Shown: positions 16,613 to 26,271, counted from the first letter of the stretch. The stretch is 64,000 nucleotides of DNA from Anabaena sphaerica FACHB-251 (GCF_014696825.1 NZ_JACJQU010000001.1:62001-126000), one strand, 5' to 3'. Numbers and translations are program-made. The notes: generated by a model from the letters alone, not told the origin.

Positions 16613-16765
16613 GAAGGCAAAAGGCAAAAGGCAAAAGGCAAGAGCTTTTGAATTTTAAATTTTGTATTTATTTCTCCCCTGCTCCCCTGCTCCCCTGCTC
16701 CCCTGCTCCCCTGCTCCCCTGCTCCCCTGCTCGCCTGCTCCCCTGCTCGCCTGCTCCCCTGCTTT
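16613..16765. repeat. Short tandem repeats: AAAGGCA heptamers and CCCCTGCT octamers
   Basis: aaaggca units at about 16613..16642, then an octamer tract of ctcccctg units (with a ctcgcctg variant) at about 16676..16765. The same type as the other STRRs, but the second has an 8-bp unit. Confidence 0.9.
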
Positions 16766-16869
16766 CCCAGTCCCCAGTCCCTGATAAGTAAAGATTTTCT
16801 AGCGATTCTGCCCAAATATAGAATTAGACTATTACCATAAAAAAGTCTTTAATCAAGGACGGCAAGCAG

Positions 16870-16992
16870 ATGGATGTTAAGCTAATTTTAGTGGGATTAA
16901 CCGTTATATTTACCTTTGCGTGCTTATTTTTCGGCACGAAAAACGGATTTTATGATTCAGACAATTATCATGGCAACGGTTCTGCACATTAA
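16870..16992 (+). CDS. ndhP: Small NdhP-like subunit of NDH-1 complex
   Basis: 40 residues: one membrane helix (LILVGLTVIFTFACLFFGT, about 5-23) followed by a short polar tail with KNGFYDSDNYHGNGSAH. From memory this tail, ending YHGNGSAH, is characteristic of NdhP, the tiny subunit that stabilises cyanobacterial NDH-1 complexes in respiration and cyclic electron flow. The identification is by recall of the tail, so the symbol is provisional. The ATG follows gcaag; a purine-rich site (caaggacggcaag) lies upstream. Too short for usual ORF cut-offs. Confidence 0.65.
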   Translation: MDVKLILVGLTVIFTFACLFFGTKNGFYDSDNYHGNGSAH

Positions 16993-17023
16993 CCACAGTT
17001 AGAGAGGAGTAAATTCCTAGAGC

Positions 17024-18715
17024 ATGAGGAATGATCTGTCGGTATCCTCTCTTCCTGATGATGGGGAAGCGGCTAGTGAATTGGAATGCCTACCCTATAG
17101 TGTTCAGCATGAAGATGAAGGTGTATGTCTACTAGTAAGGATGGGTCCACACCGCATTTTATTAGATTGTGGTTTGGGGGATATTTCATCTCTGACAAGG
17201 GGAATAACTAAATCGGCAAATAAAGGTAGTTCACTATTAGCGGCAGATTTAGTATTAATCAGTCATGCTCACCCAGATCATGCTAGGGGTTTGCTGGCGC
17301 TAAATCAAGCCTTTCCTCTGTTGCCTGTCTATGCTAGTGAGGTAACTAGCAAGTTATTACCCTTAAATTGGCCGGAACAAGCACCCGAAGAAATTCCTGC
17401 GTTTTGTCAGGCGCTACCATTGCGATCGCCTATAGAAATTCAGGAAAATTTAGTTGTAGAATTATTTCCCGCAGGCCATCTTCCTGGGGCTGTGGCTATT
17501 CTCCTCACCTACCACACCGAAAATCGTGATTACAAATTACTTTACACAGGAGATTTCTTTCTATCCAATTCTCGGCTAGTAGACGGATTACGTTTAGAGG
17601 AATTAAGGGGCTTAAATTTAGATGTACTCTTAATTGAGGGCAGCTATGGCACATCCCGCCATCCCCACCGACGCAACCAAGAAAATCAACTGGCGGAAAG
17701 AATTAATCGAGCCATAGCTGATCATAGTTCTATCATTTTACCCACACCGGCTTTAGGCTTAGGTCAAGAATTGTTGATGTTGTTACGTTCTCATCATCAT
17801 TTTACTGGTCGGGATTTAGATATTTGGGTGGATGGTAATGTGGCTACTGGTTGCGATGCCTATTTAGAACTTTTGCCCCATCTTCCCGCATCAGTCCAGA
17901 ATTTTGCCCGTCATCAACCTTTATTTTGGGATGAGCGGGTACGTCCCCGCGTGCGGCGGTTAAAAGTGGAAGATTTGGCTAATTTAGGCAGTTCACCCTG
18001 TATTGTCCTCACGGACTCTACAGCGGATTTAGGCAAATATTGCCAACCCAACACAGGGACTTGGCTAATTCTCCTGCCCGAAAAAATTGATATAAAAGTT
18101 GATCAAGAATACCCAGCACCGACTACCATTGAAAGCTATCTTTTAGCTCAACATAGTGATGGACCGGGAACAACCCAATTAATTCATAATTTACGACCCC
18201 AGCACGTCGTTTTTGTCCACGGTTCCCCTGCTTACTTAGCTGATCTGACTAGCTTAGACGAGTTACAAAATCGTTATCATATTCATTCCCCCGCTGCGGG
18301 AATTTTGGTAGAATTGCCCATTGGCGAAACATTTTTACAACCTTCCGCCCCAGAAACCAATTATGAAGGGGAGCTAACGGAACTAGAAACAGTAATTACA
18401 ATTACCCTGCCAGAAGCAATTACAGATGATCCTCGTTGGCAGCAATTTGCGGATACTGGTTTAATAGAAGCTCGTTGGCAGGGAGAAGAACTGGTGTTAA
18501 GGAGTTTGTCCCAACGAGAACTGCTGAATCAAAATAGCTTAGATGTAGCCCGCAATAGGCATCCCCACACATGGTCTGATCTAGAATGCTGTGGTACGTG
18601 CAGATACCAAAGAGGGCAACGGTGTTGGAATCCCGCCGCCCCATTGTATAACTTTAAAGTTACTCTGGAAGGTTACTGTCCTGCCTTTGAACGGTTATCT
18701 GAACATGAATCCTGA
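17024..18715 (+). CDS. Metallo-beta-lactamase-fold hydrolase with C-terminal Cys cluster
   Basis: 563 residues. The MBL metal motif SHAHPDHARG (HxHxDH) is near residue 80, with a further FPAGHLPGAV (metal His) near 155 and LYTGDF near 178. The central part resembles the beta-CASP insert of nucleic-acid processing MBL enzymes (PTPALGLGQELLMLL, then VFVHGSPAYL near the end of the fold). The last 60 residues hold CCGTCRYQRGQRCW ... YCPAFE, a likely zinc or iron-sulfur site not found in standard RNase J or CPSF. Probably an RNA or DNA processing enzyme; substrate unknown. Starts 31 bp after the ndhP-like gene and may be co-transcribed. Confidence 0.85.
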   Translation: MRNDLSVSSLPDDGEAASELECLPYSVQHEDEGVCLLVRMGPHRILLDCGLGDISSLTRGITKSANKGSSLLAADLVLISHAHPDHARGLLALNQAFPLLPVYASEVTSKLLPLNWPEQAPEEIPAFCQALPLRSPIEIQENLVVELFPAGHLPGAVAILLTYHTENRDYKLLYTGDFFLSNSRLVDGLRLEELRGLNLDVLLIEGSYGTSRHPHRRNQENQLAERINRAIADHSSIILPTPALGLGQELLMLLRSHHHFTGRDLDIWVDGNVATGCDAYLELLPHLPASVQNFARHQPLFWDERVRPRVRRLKVEDLANLGSSPCIVLTDSTADLGKYCQPNTGTWLILLPEKIDIKVDQEYPAPTTIESYLLAQHSDGPGTTQLIHNLRPQHVVFVHGSPAYLADLTSLDELQNRYHIHSPAAGILVELPIGETFLQPSAPETNYEGELTELETVITITLPEAITDDPRWQQFADTGLIEARWQGEELVLRSLSQRELLNQNSLDVARNRHPHTWSDLECCGTCRYQRGQRCWNPAAPLYNFKVTLEGYCPAFERLSEHES

Positions 18716-18754
18716 ATCAGAATTTGCGATTCAGAATTCATAACTCAGCACTCA

Positions 18755-19066
18755 TTAGTCGGGATTCAAGTCAGTGAACCGGTTGCGGATACGCTCAGAC
18801 TCAGGACAATCTTCAGTCATGAGAGGTTCGACATTACCCCGTGATACAGAAGCTAATTTCTGCGTTACAGAGCCAATGCTTTCTAGACGAACCATCTCTT
18901 CCCAAGAACTAACTTCGTCTTCTTCGTCCGTTTCATAGCGTAGAGTCACTAAATCTCCCTCTATATCGATGATGCGGGCCCGCTCTATCCAGCGTTGCTG
19001 ATCCCGCAAAAATACACATACCTCCCGCCCGTCGCAACACAGTTGATAAATCTTGCGGTGTAGCAT
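18755..19066 (-). CDS. Conserved cyanobacterial protein, DUF6679 type
   Basis: 103 residues. Compact N-terminal domain beginning MLHRKIYQLCCDGREVCVFL with beta-strand-like pattern (ARIIDIEGDLVTLRYETDEE), then an acidic, disordered C-terminus. I recall it as a cyanobacteria-only family of unknown function (DUF6679). Convergent with the MBL gene. Confidence 0.75.
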   Translation of the reverse strand: MLHRKIYQLCCDGREVCVFLRDQQRWIERARIIDIEGDLVTLRYETDEEDEVSSWEEMVRLESIGSVTQKLASVSRGNVEPLMTEDCPESERIRNRFTDLNPD

Positions 19067-20016
19067 GTAATGCTTCTGCCTTTTTAAACAACGTAGTTAA
19101 ACCTGTCAAAATCTGGGTCTTACCCCGGTCAGAAATACCCTAAAGAGGTCAATTTCACGCTTTGTGAACTAGTGTGTCTAGTAACCCAATCTCACAACGA
19201 CTCGGTGGTAGTAGTCACTATAGGAAAATTTTGGGTCATAAACCAATGGTTACTCCATCTGTTGAAGTCAATCTCTTTTGGGGCAATGCTAGATAATGTT
19301 TACTTCATAGAAGTCAAACATTTCTGGAGTTGTCCTAACCTGGTTAATATGTGGTGGTGATTCCTTACTACCATCATGTAATAAATAGTACTGCAAAACA
19401 AGCGATAATTGCGGTTGTTTGAGTTGCCTACTTGTAATCATTGGCATTTCTAGGAAGTCTGGGGACTCGGCTGTACTTTTAACCCTAATGTATTTGATCT
19501 TAACTCATTCTCAGGCTTACCTTCATAGTTTTAAACAACAATCACCGAAGAGTTTTGAGTTTTGATCTGTAACCTGATGTCTAGGACAGGCATTTTGGCT
19601 GTCAGTGGCAAAAATATGGGGAGATTTATGATTGGGAGGTTTTTTATTTGTAAGTTGCTGACGGTGATTCAGATAAATTGCTCAGTAGTAACCTTTACTC
19701 AGTATTCAATCAATTTTGCATTCTCTCAGTTCCATGAGACAGCAATTATAACTATGATGATAAATATTTAATGGTTTAATCTTTCTTATGAATTTTAAAC
19801 AAGAATGCAATATATTTAAACACCGCCACCCTGAGCAATGCGACTTTCTTAATTATGAATTATGAATTATTAATTCGTACTAGCTCCCGGTCTTGTTAAT
19901 TGCTAGGGTAGGCAAGATGCCTACCCGAAAATAAATGTGATGTATTCCATGCCAGCAGTGAGAACAGCCAAAGGTTGAGAAAGTCAGGCTTCATGTTAAG
20001 TTTCGTCGAGCAATTC
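19067..20016. other. Gene-free stretch with short repeats and one strong hairpin
   Basis: No ORF here has a ribosome binding site or family likeness; the two open frames near 19172 and 19562 look like chance. A perfect hairpin gggtaggca-aga-tgcctaccc lies at 19906..19926, a type common between cyanobacterial genes. attatgaattatgaattatt at about 19853..19872 is a short tandem repeat. Confidence 0.5.
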
Positions 20017-20232
20017 TTAGTGAGTTTTATTCAGTACCGGCAATTCTCTGAGATTTTTTGAGCAAGCTTCTCGTTTAATTTTACCTGTGCGGATTGCTTC
20101 GTATAGGGTAGTAAGAGCTTTTAAATCATCCGACTGATAGCATCTAGTTGCCAATACTTGAAGGAGTAGACCCTCTGATTCAACACTAAGATATCCAGTT
20201 TGGAAGGCAGATGCAATAATTGTGCGAATCAT
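20017..20232 (-). CDS. Small conserved hypothetical protein
   Basis: 71 residues, starting MIRTIIASAFQTGYLSVESE. Predominantly helical and soluble; the segment GLLLQVLATRCYQSDDLKAL followed by YEAIRTGKIKRE looks like a folded, constrained protein and resembles small cyanobacterial hypotheticals I have seen, without a known function. No operon partner; the next gene (nif3-like) is 303 bp upstream. Confidence 0.6.
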   Translation of the reverse strand: MIRTIIASAFQTGYLSVESEGLLLQVLATRCYQSDDLKALTTLYEAIRTGKIKREACSKNLRELPVLNKTH

Positions 20233-20535
20233 GATAAACAGGGCATAATGAACGATTTATCATTTCTAGTGTGGAACACTTGCTCCCTAAATACATTGAT
20301 ATAGGACAGTAAATATTCGTGATTGTCATTACATAAAATTGTGATCTCCGTCACGATGAAAAAAACAAATCATATAATATATAAGGTTATGAACTAAGCA
20401 CTTATAAAAAATAAGTGCCAAAAATAACATACAATATTAAATTGCTAAAAAAGAATTTTGTTTTTAATTATACAAGCTATTTAATTACGTAATTAATATC
20501 TAGTATTTAAAAGCACAAACTAAAATAAGATTTCA
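20233..20535. other. AT-rich gap with a small hairpin
   Basis: Contains an inverted repeat gcactta (20398..20404)/taagtgc (20412..20418) separated by seven A/T bases. It lies downstream of the nif3-like gene and upstream of the small hypothetical gene, so it could be either a terminator or a leader structure. Nothing else stands out. Confidence 0.4.
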
Positions 20536-21324
20536 TCATGGTAAAAACTGGCGGAAATCTTCATCCTCTTGACTTAATTGCACCCAATTTAAGTTGAGTG
20601 ATTGGAATTTTTGTACCAAGCGATCGCACGCTGGGCGCTCAGTGGCATAATGTCCAGCATCAATTAAAATCAGTCCTTGATCTCTACTTTCTTGGAATTG
20701 ATGAAATTTACAATCAGCGGTGAGATAGGCTTGGGCGTTGGTTTTCACGACTGCGGAAATAAAACCTGCTCCCGAACCACCCAAAACAGCAACTCGTGAA
20801 ATTTGTTGTTGTAAATTCGCAGCGGGGGAAAAAATCAACTTTGGGGGGTTAAGTTGATGTTGAATTGTGGTGAGTAATTCTTGCAATGTTAAAGCTGCTT
20901 GTAACATTCCTACCCGGCCATATCCTAAACCCGATTGGGTAGGAACTATGGGAGAAACGGCTTGCAGATGTAACATTTGCGCCAAAACATCCGCTGTGCC
21001 ATCATTTACCTGGTCGAAATTTGTATGGGCGCTGTAGATACCGATATTGTGAGTAAAAGCTAACTTCACCATTTCCCCTAGTGGTTCCCCACTGCGTAGA
21101 GATTTGGGGGGATTAAAAATTAGGGGATGATGGGCAAAAATCAGATTAGCATTGAGAGCGATCGCTTCTGCCATCACTGCTAAAGTCGGAGTCAAACACA
21201 CTAATACCCGTGCTTCTTCCTCTAAAACACCCGGCTCAATCTGCCAACCGCAATTATCCCAGCTTTCACACCAAGCCGGATTTGCCCATTCTTCAAACCA
21301 GGTGATTAAATCAGCAATTTTCAT
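20536..21324 (-). CDS. Nif3-like dinuclear metal centre protein (DUF34/YbgI)
   Basis: 262 residues. Metal-binding residues are visible: LIFAHHPLIF near 60-69, HTNFDQVNDG near 100-109 (His, Asp), and ILIDAGHYATERP near 219-231 (His, Glu). The family forms toroidal hexamers with a two-metal site; proposed as a GTP cyclohydrolase I-like or phosphatase activity but not settled. Start MKIADLITWFEEWANPAWCE is typical. Confidence 0.92.
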   Translation of the reverse strand: MKIADLITWFEEWANPAWCESWDNCGWQIEPGVLEEEARVLVCLTPTLAVMAEAIALNANLIFAHHPLIFNPPKSLRSGEPLGEMVKLAFTHNIGIYSAHTNFDQVNDGTADVLAQMLHLQAVSPIVPTQSGLGYGRVGMLQAALTLQELLTTIQHQLNPPKLIFSPAANLQQQISRVAVLGGSGAGFISAVVKTNAQAYLTADCKFHQFQESRDQGLILIDAGHYATERPACDRLVQKFQSLNLNWVQLSQEDEDFRQFLP

Positions 21325-21514
21325 GAGATGTTTTCGCCGTAATTTTACGTAATTACACAGTTAGAGGGTGATTCAACCAACCATTGTAGCCTCAATCCAA
21401 CTACGATAAGTCCTCAGTATGATGTCAGTTTTTGAGCTTCGCTACTCGCTAGAGATATAGTTATCATATCTCTGAGGATAGAAAATAGGGGACAGATAGC
21501 ACCTGGGAAAATAC

Positions 21515-22843
21515 TTAGGGAATACTATTTATCAATGCTTGCTTAAACTTCTCAGCAGTCTGAAAAGTAATTTGCGGCTTTTCCACTAAAGCTAAATCTA
21601 TCACTTCAGCTAATTTTTTAGGAATTGTTTTATTACGTTGAAGAATAGGTACAGGGTCATTTTGCAAGACTGCTAACCAAGGATCACCTGTAAAATCACG
21701 GGGAAAATATCCCGTTAGCATATTATATAAACAAGCTGCTGTTGCCCAAACATCAACTTCTGGTAGCGAGTTTTGAAAATCTAGCACCTGCTGACGTGGG
21801 ATAAATGCAGGTGTACCCATCTGATTTCCTGTCAAAGTTTGACCACTTAAACCAGCTAGATCAAAAGCTTTCGCTAAACCATAATCACCTATTTTCGCCA
21901 CTATTTTATCATCGATGTATGTAATCAAAATATTATATGGGTTTAAATCACGGTGAATCAAACTTTTACCTGTTCCCATTTTCCCATCAGGAATTTCTAC
22001 TTGATGGGCATATATCAAACCATCGAGAACTTGGATAATAATTTCTACAGCGATATTAACAGGTAAACGCCATCCTGACCTTTGCATTAAATCCCAAACA
22101 TTACCTCCTTCACAGTATTCCATGATAAAAAAGAAAGTTTCTTCAGCAAAGCCATAATCTAACAACTGCACTATATGAGGATTTTGCAAACACTTGGTCT
22201 TTTCTGCCTCCTCCAAAAACTTCTGTATACCCTCTTCTTTCCCAGCAACCGCTGGGGACATCAACTTTATAGCCACAAATTTTCTTAACTTGCTATTTTC
22301 TGCTAAAAATACTTCACCCAAACCACCTTTACCAAGAGACTTGACGAATTTATAACAGGAAATTATTTGCAGATTCTCGTTACCCTCTGAAGCTAAATCT
22401 AGTAATTGGTGAATGATGTTTAAAAAATTTGGTTTTACTTTTTCTATAACTGGAGTTGGCGTTTTAATTAGCTGTGATTCTTCTGCTTCTATGCCTATTT
22501 TAAATAAAATATCCCCCAATTTAATTTCATCACCATCTTGTAAATCATATTCTGGAAAATTTAATTTTAAACCTTCTCGTGCGGTTTGATTGCGTTTCCT
22601 TTGTCCGATTTTTTTACCATTAACAAAAGTGCCATTTAAACTTCCCAAGTCACGCACACGAATATCTGGGGGGTTAATATCTAATAAGCAGTGATATCGG
22701 GAAATAGTCATATCAATTTCATTAGCTAATTGTAAATTACAATCATGATTTCTGCCAATGATACAAGTGCTGCGAGAATCAAAACTATATTCCTTTCCAG
22801 AGAGTGTACCTTGAGTGATGGTGAGAGTAATTTTAGATGGCAT
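21515..22843 (-). CDS. FHA-domain serine/threonine protein kinase, atypical catalytic loop
   Basis: 442 residues. An N-terminal FHA phosphothreonine-binding domain (about 5-112) shows IGRNHDCNLQL, SRYHCLL and SLNGTFVNGKKIG. The kinase domain (about 167-442) has the glycine loop LGKGGLGEVFLAE, the VAIK lysine, and the catalytic loop HRDLNPYNIL. In that loop the usual Lys of HRDxKPxN is replaced by Asn, and the DFG motif reads DYG (KIGDYGLAKA). The catalytic Asp and metal Asn remain, so activity is possible but not certain. No membrane helix. FHA-kinase fusions are frequent in filamentous cyanobacteria. Confidence 0.92.
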   Translation of the reverse strand: MPSKITLTITQGTLSGKEYSFDSRSTCIIGRNHDCNLQLANEIDMTISRYHCLLDINPPDIRVRDLGSLNGTFVNGKKIGQRKRNQTAREGLKLNFPEYDLQDGDEIKLGDILFKIGIEAEESQLIKTPTPVIEKVKPNFLNIIHQLLDLASEGNENLQIISCYKFVKSLGKGGLGEVFLAENSKLRKFVAIKLMSPAVAGKEEGIQKFLEEAEKTKCLQNPHIVQLLDYGFAEETFFFIMEYCEGGNVWDLMQRSGWRLPVNIAVEIIIQVLDGLIYAHQVEIPDGKMGTGKSLIHRDLNPYNILITYIDDKIVAKIGDYGLAKAFDLAGLSGQTLTGNQMGTPAFIPRQQVLDFQNSLPEVDVWATAACLYNMLTGYFPRDFTGDPWLAVLQNDPVPILQRNKTIPKKLAEVIDLALVEKPQITFQTAEKFKQALINSIP

Positions 22844-22911
22844 GGTAAATTTAGGAGGTAAGTGGACTATTTAATATATGAATATATGTTGGATTTGCTT
22901 TTATAGTTTTT

Positions 22912-23003
22912 TATAGAGCAGTTGATAGGGTGCTTAGGACATCAATTGATAGTCAAACTCTGAATACAAGAGGGTTTTACTCCTGACTTCTGACTCCTGA
23001 ATT
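22912..23003. repeat. Dispersed repeat family A, copy
   Basis: tatagagcagttgatagggt, gcttaggacatcaattgat and agggttttactcctgac match the copies at 50158 and 58798. The end consists of TGACTCC-type heptamers (tcctgacttctgactcc). Confidence 0.75.
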
Positions 23004-23027
23004 CTTACTTAGTATTTAATCACATTT

Positions 23028-23441
23028 TTAACCAGAAATGTGAACTACTAACTCTCTGCTATGATTATGCTGGCGATGTTCCCAAATGTAAATACCTTGC
23101 CATGTTCCCAAGACTAAATGGCCATTATTAATGGGAATGTTTTCGGAAGTATGGGTTAAAACTGTGCGGATGTGTCCTGGCATATCATCAGCACCTTCGG
23201 CATCATGGATATAATGGTTGCCTTCTGGTACCAATTTAGCCATAAAATTTGCTAAGTCTATTAATACATCAGGATCAGCATTTTCTTGAATAACTAAACT
23301 GGCTGAAGTGTGACGCAAAAATAAAGTGCAAAGCCCAGTTTTAACCCCAGAATCTGCGACTATAGCAGCAATTTTTGAGGTAATATTCTGAAAAGATTTG
23401 CCAGTAGTAGAAATTCTTAATAATTTTTGGTAGTGTGTCAT
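23028..23441 (-). CDS. YjbQ/UPF0047 family protein (secondary thiamine-phosphate synthase type)
   Basis: 137 residues, full length for the family. Conserved features: TLFLRHTSASLVIQENADPD near 41-60, the ADDMPGHIRTVLTHTS segment near 84-99, NGHLVLGTWQGIYIWEHR near 105-122 with metal-binding His, and RELVVHISG at the C-terminus. The E. coli member has weak thiamine-phosphate synthase activity; the true function is unclear. Confidence 0.93.
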   Translation of the reverse strand: MTHYQKLLRISTTGKSFQNITSKIAAIVADSGVKTGLCTLFLRHTSASLVIQENADPDVLIDLANFMAKLVPEGNHYIHDAEGADDMPGHIRTVLTHTSENIPINNGHLVLGTWQGIYIWEHRQHNHSRELVVHISG

Positions 23442-23609
23442 TGCTAATTTATAGGTAAGGATTCATAACTCATAATTGAATTTTCGGAATTTATCAATTA
23501 TCAATTATGATATGTGGGTAGAAGCTGCTATTTAGGGAAAGAATAAACCTTTAATATTTCCCCATTTCCCCAAATCACGCGCTTATAACTAAAGCTGATA
23601 GCTGACTGC

Positions 23610-24701
23610 TCACCCCTGAATGCTTCCCTGAAAATAATCTATCACGGCTTTGGCTATAGTTTCATTACCATCTTTAGCTATTGGTTGCGCTTGCTTTGGT
23701 GGTTGGGTAGAGTCATGGAGAAAATCCCAATTGCCGTCAAAAAATTCTGTTGGTGTGATAATTTGATGGTGGTTGTAATTTTTAATTCCTTCTAATAGCA
23801 AGGCAGCTTCAGCAAAGTCATTACGAGGTATGGTAATAATAGGCAGTCCTAGAAGTGTAGCTTCTGCAAAAGTGCTGTACCCAGGTTTAGAAACGACTCT
23901 TCCACAAATTGGCATAAAATCGACAGGACGGTATTGACGATTTTGAACTTTAATTAAGTTAGGCAACTCTGGTGCTAAGGCATCAAAGGTGATAAATTGC
24001 CAATCAGCAAATTTCCTAATATTATCATAAGGAATTGCCTGTAAACCCAAACCTCCAAATGTTAATAAGATGGTTTTTTCTGGTGGTGCAGTTATTCCCC
24101 AAGTGGTGCGTATTTCATCAATGGAGAAGTTGGGAGAACCACCTGTTAAACCCACATCTAGGATGTTGGGAAAAGCGGACATTGGTTCATGGAAGGGAAG
24201 ACGAAACAAGCGATCGCTTTTATTATACCAATCACTGATCCAATCAGCAATTTCTATAAATTCTCCTCCCCAATGGCGATAAATAAACTCCCAACTAAAG
24301 TTACTTGTCATCCAACAGGGAATGTTTGCCGCTTTCGCAAAGCCAGCCGCAAGAAAGGGAATATCTGCCAAAATGAGATTAACACGATTTTGACGAATAA
24401 AATTAACTTCCGACGCAATTAACGAATTCTGATTTTTTTTAATCTCTCTTAACTTTTCTAGAGTGGCTGCTTTATCCATTGACAAACTATCAGCTTGAAC
24501 AACACCTAAATCAAATGATCTTTGACGCAGGATAAAATCACCTTTTATATAGGATTCTAGCAGCCATCGAGGTGCAGTTGTGACAAGAATTAACAGCACT
24601 TCTGGACATAATTTTTGAATTGTTGCGGCTATTGATGCAGTGCGGGTAGTATGGCCAAAGCCGTGATTAGTAATGGCTATATATAAAATTGGACGTTTCA
24701 T
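23610..24701 (-). CDS. Glycosyltransferase-like protein, GT-B fold
   Basis: 363 residues. N-terminus LYIAITNHGFGHTTRTASIA has the GHxxR nucleotide-sugar transferase loop seen in MurG/MGT-type enzymes and in the N-terminal domain of plant L-arabinokinase. The C-terminal half has a GTFGGLGLQ-like strand (ILLTFGGLGLQ near 211) and the donor-site GRVVSKPGYSTFAEATLLGL near 268-287, with PRNDFAEAALL close behind. Soluble. Acceptor and donor unknown. Upstream lies a TTCCCTG tandem repeat. Confidence 0.8.
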   Translation of the reverse strand: MKRPILYIAITNHGFGHTTRTASIAATIQKLCPEVLLILVTTAPRWLLESYIKGDFILRQRSFDLGVVQADSLSMDKAATLEKLREIKKNQNSLIASEVNFIRQNRVNLILADIPFLAAGFAKAANIPCWMTSNFSWEFIYRHWGGEFIEIADWISDWYNKSDRLFRLPFHEPMSAFPNILDVGLTGGSPNFSIDEIRTTWGITAPPEKTILLTFGGLGLQAIPYDNIRKFADWQFITFDALAPELPNLIKVQNRQYRPVDFMPICGRVVSKPGYSTFAEATLLGLPIITIPRNDFAEAALLLEGIKNYNHHQIITPTEFFDGNWDFLHDSTQPPKQAQPIAKDGNETIAKAVIDYFQGSIQG

Positions 24702-24833
24702 GGTTGTTTCGGTTTTGATTTACCTCACGCATAGACGCGTTAGCGGCTTCTCTCAGACTAGACGTAAAGATGCCAAGAATAGCAGAACTTATAACGTTTC
24801 CCAGTCTAATGAAGTACACACCAATTTATTCGC

Positions 24834-24876
24834 TGTTCCCTGTTCCCTGTTCCCTGTTCCCTGTTCCCTGTTCCCT
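24834..24876. repeat. Heptameric tandem repeat (TTCCCTG)n
   Basis: Six units of tgttccc, the complement of the GGGAACA tract at 13.6 kb. A nearby piece, gacgcgttagcggcttctc (24735..24753), resembles the core of the MITE-like family. Confidence 0.9.
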
Positions 24877-24953
24877 AAAACTAAAAAACTTTGTACCTCA
24901 CGAGCATGGGAACTACTATATCTGTATCTTTGGGTGTAGCTTAAAATTGACAT

Positions 24954-26111
24954 TTACAGATGAGAAAATATTTCGATTGCTGCTATTAATTGGTCAATTT
25001 CTGATTCTAAAGTTAGGTAATGAACACTAACGCGAACACAATTAGGATTGGCAATTGTGCGAGTTAAGATTTTTTGGGATTCTAAAAATTGAACTAATTT
25101 GGAACTAGGCTGATTATTAGCAAGCTGAAAGGCAACTAAACCGCTTTGAGGTGGAGAATTTTTTAAACATTTGACATTTGTTAATGCTGTTAACTTTTGC
25201 CAAAGATATTCACTGTTTCTGCAAATTTTCTGATAGCGTTCTTCTGCGGTTCCCCACTGATTATGAACGGCGATCGCTTCCCTTAAACCCACATATAATG
25301 GAGTTGCCAAGGTAGACACTTCATATCTTCGCCCATCTGGTTGCCAATTAATAGGTTGTGCTTGATTGTTGGTAATTACTCCATCCAAACCAATAAATGT
25401 CGGTTGTAACATTTCCCGCGTTTGGGGTCGCACATACAAAGCACCTACACCTGCTGGTCCACATAACCATTTATGTCCAGTAAAAGCATAGAAATCAACC
25501 CCTGATTCTGTTAAATTTAAAGGCAGAACCCCAACAGATTGAGCCGCATCTACCAACAACAAGGAATTGTTATTCCTGCATATTTCTGTTATTTTGTCAA
25601 TAGGCAAAACTTGACCTGTATTCCATAAGACATGACTTAAAATTACTAGTCGTGTATTGGGGCGTAAACTTTCGGCAATAATAGTGACAGGATCGCCCTC
25701 GTTTAAAGTTGCCATCAGGGGACAAGTGGAAACTTCTATAGCGAATCTACGACTAATTTCTTGAGCAGTGGCAATCACTCCCGGATGTTCACAGTCGGAA
25801 AGCAACAAATGATCACCAGCTTGCCAATCAATTCCCCACATTCCGATGTTACAGCCAATGGTGACATTACCTGTGAGGGTAATCGTGTCAGTTGGTACAT
25901 TTAATGTAGATGCGATCGCCTCCCTAGTAGCTTGCATCTGGGGAGATATCCAGCCATAAGCCTCAGCACCAAAAGGTCCTATTTCCTGAATATGCGCTTG
26001 AGTTTGTGTGATAGCATCCATCGCCCCTTGAGGCATTGGTCCTTGTCCCCCATAATTAAAATAAATTTTATTCGCTAAAGCTGGAAATTTGGCGCGATGG
26101 TGATGCAACAT
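24954..26111 (-). CDS. Class V aminotransferase-fold PLP enzyme (cysteine/cystine lyase-like)
   Basis: 385 residues. The N-terminal KIYFNYGGQGPMPQGAMDAI, the LLVDAAQSVGVLPLNL segment near 184-199 (Asp to PLP) and the Schiff-base Lys in FTGHKWLCGPAGVGALYV near 210-227 are those of class V enzymes. Length and the GPAGVG loop are closest to the cyanobacterial L-cysteine/cystine lyases (C-DES, Synechocystis Slr2143) and isopenicillin-N-epimerase-like proteins, as far as I recall. It may mobilise sulfur for Fe-S clusters. Monocistronic. Confidence 0.85.
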   Translation of the reverse strand: MLHHHRAKFPALANKIYFNYGGQGPMPQGAMDAITQTQAHIQEIGPFGAEAYGWISPQMQATREAIASTLNVPTDTITLTGNVTIGCNIGMWGIDWQAGDHLLLSDCEHPGVIATAQEISRRFAIEVSTCPLMATLNEGDPVTIIAESLRPNTRLVILSHVLWNTGQVLPIDKITEICRNNNSLLLVDAAQSVGVLPLNLTESGVDFYAFTGHKWLCGPAGVGALYVRPQTREMLQPTFIGLDGVITNNQAQPINWQPDGRRYEVSTLATPLYVGLREAIAVHNQWGTAEERYQKICRNSEYLWQKLTALTNVKCLKNSPPQSGLVAFQLANNQPSSKLVQFLESQKILTRTIANPNCVRVSVHYLTLESEIDQLIAAIEIFSHL

Positions 26112-26239
26112 ATCAATTTTGGATTTTAGATTTTGGATTTTGGATTTGAAATTTAAAATGTTAAATCCGAAGATTTAGCCTAAAAACCTATATTAATAAT
26201 ATTATTCTTCCTGCCTCCTGCCTCCTGCCTCCTGCCTCC
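26112..26239. repeat. Heptamer repeats in the divergent promoter region
   Basis: TTTGGAT/TTTAGAT units at about 26116..26145 and CTGCCTC units at about 26211..26239. They occupy most of the 160-bp space between the divergent PLP enzyme and RecB-like nuclease genes. A further ttttagattttggat tract follows the nuclease gene near 27742. Confidence 0.85.
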
Positions 26240-26271
26240 CAAAATATCCCAATTATTGTTAAATTAAATGA

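Noticed and set aside
19172-19771. Two plus-strand ORFs of 62 and 69 codons
   Set aside because: No ribosome binding site, odd composition (many Trp/Cys), no family likeness.
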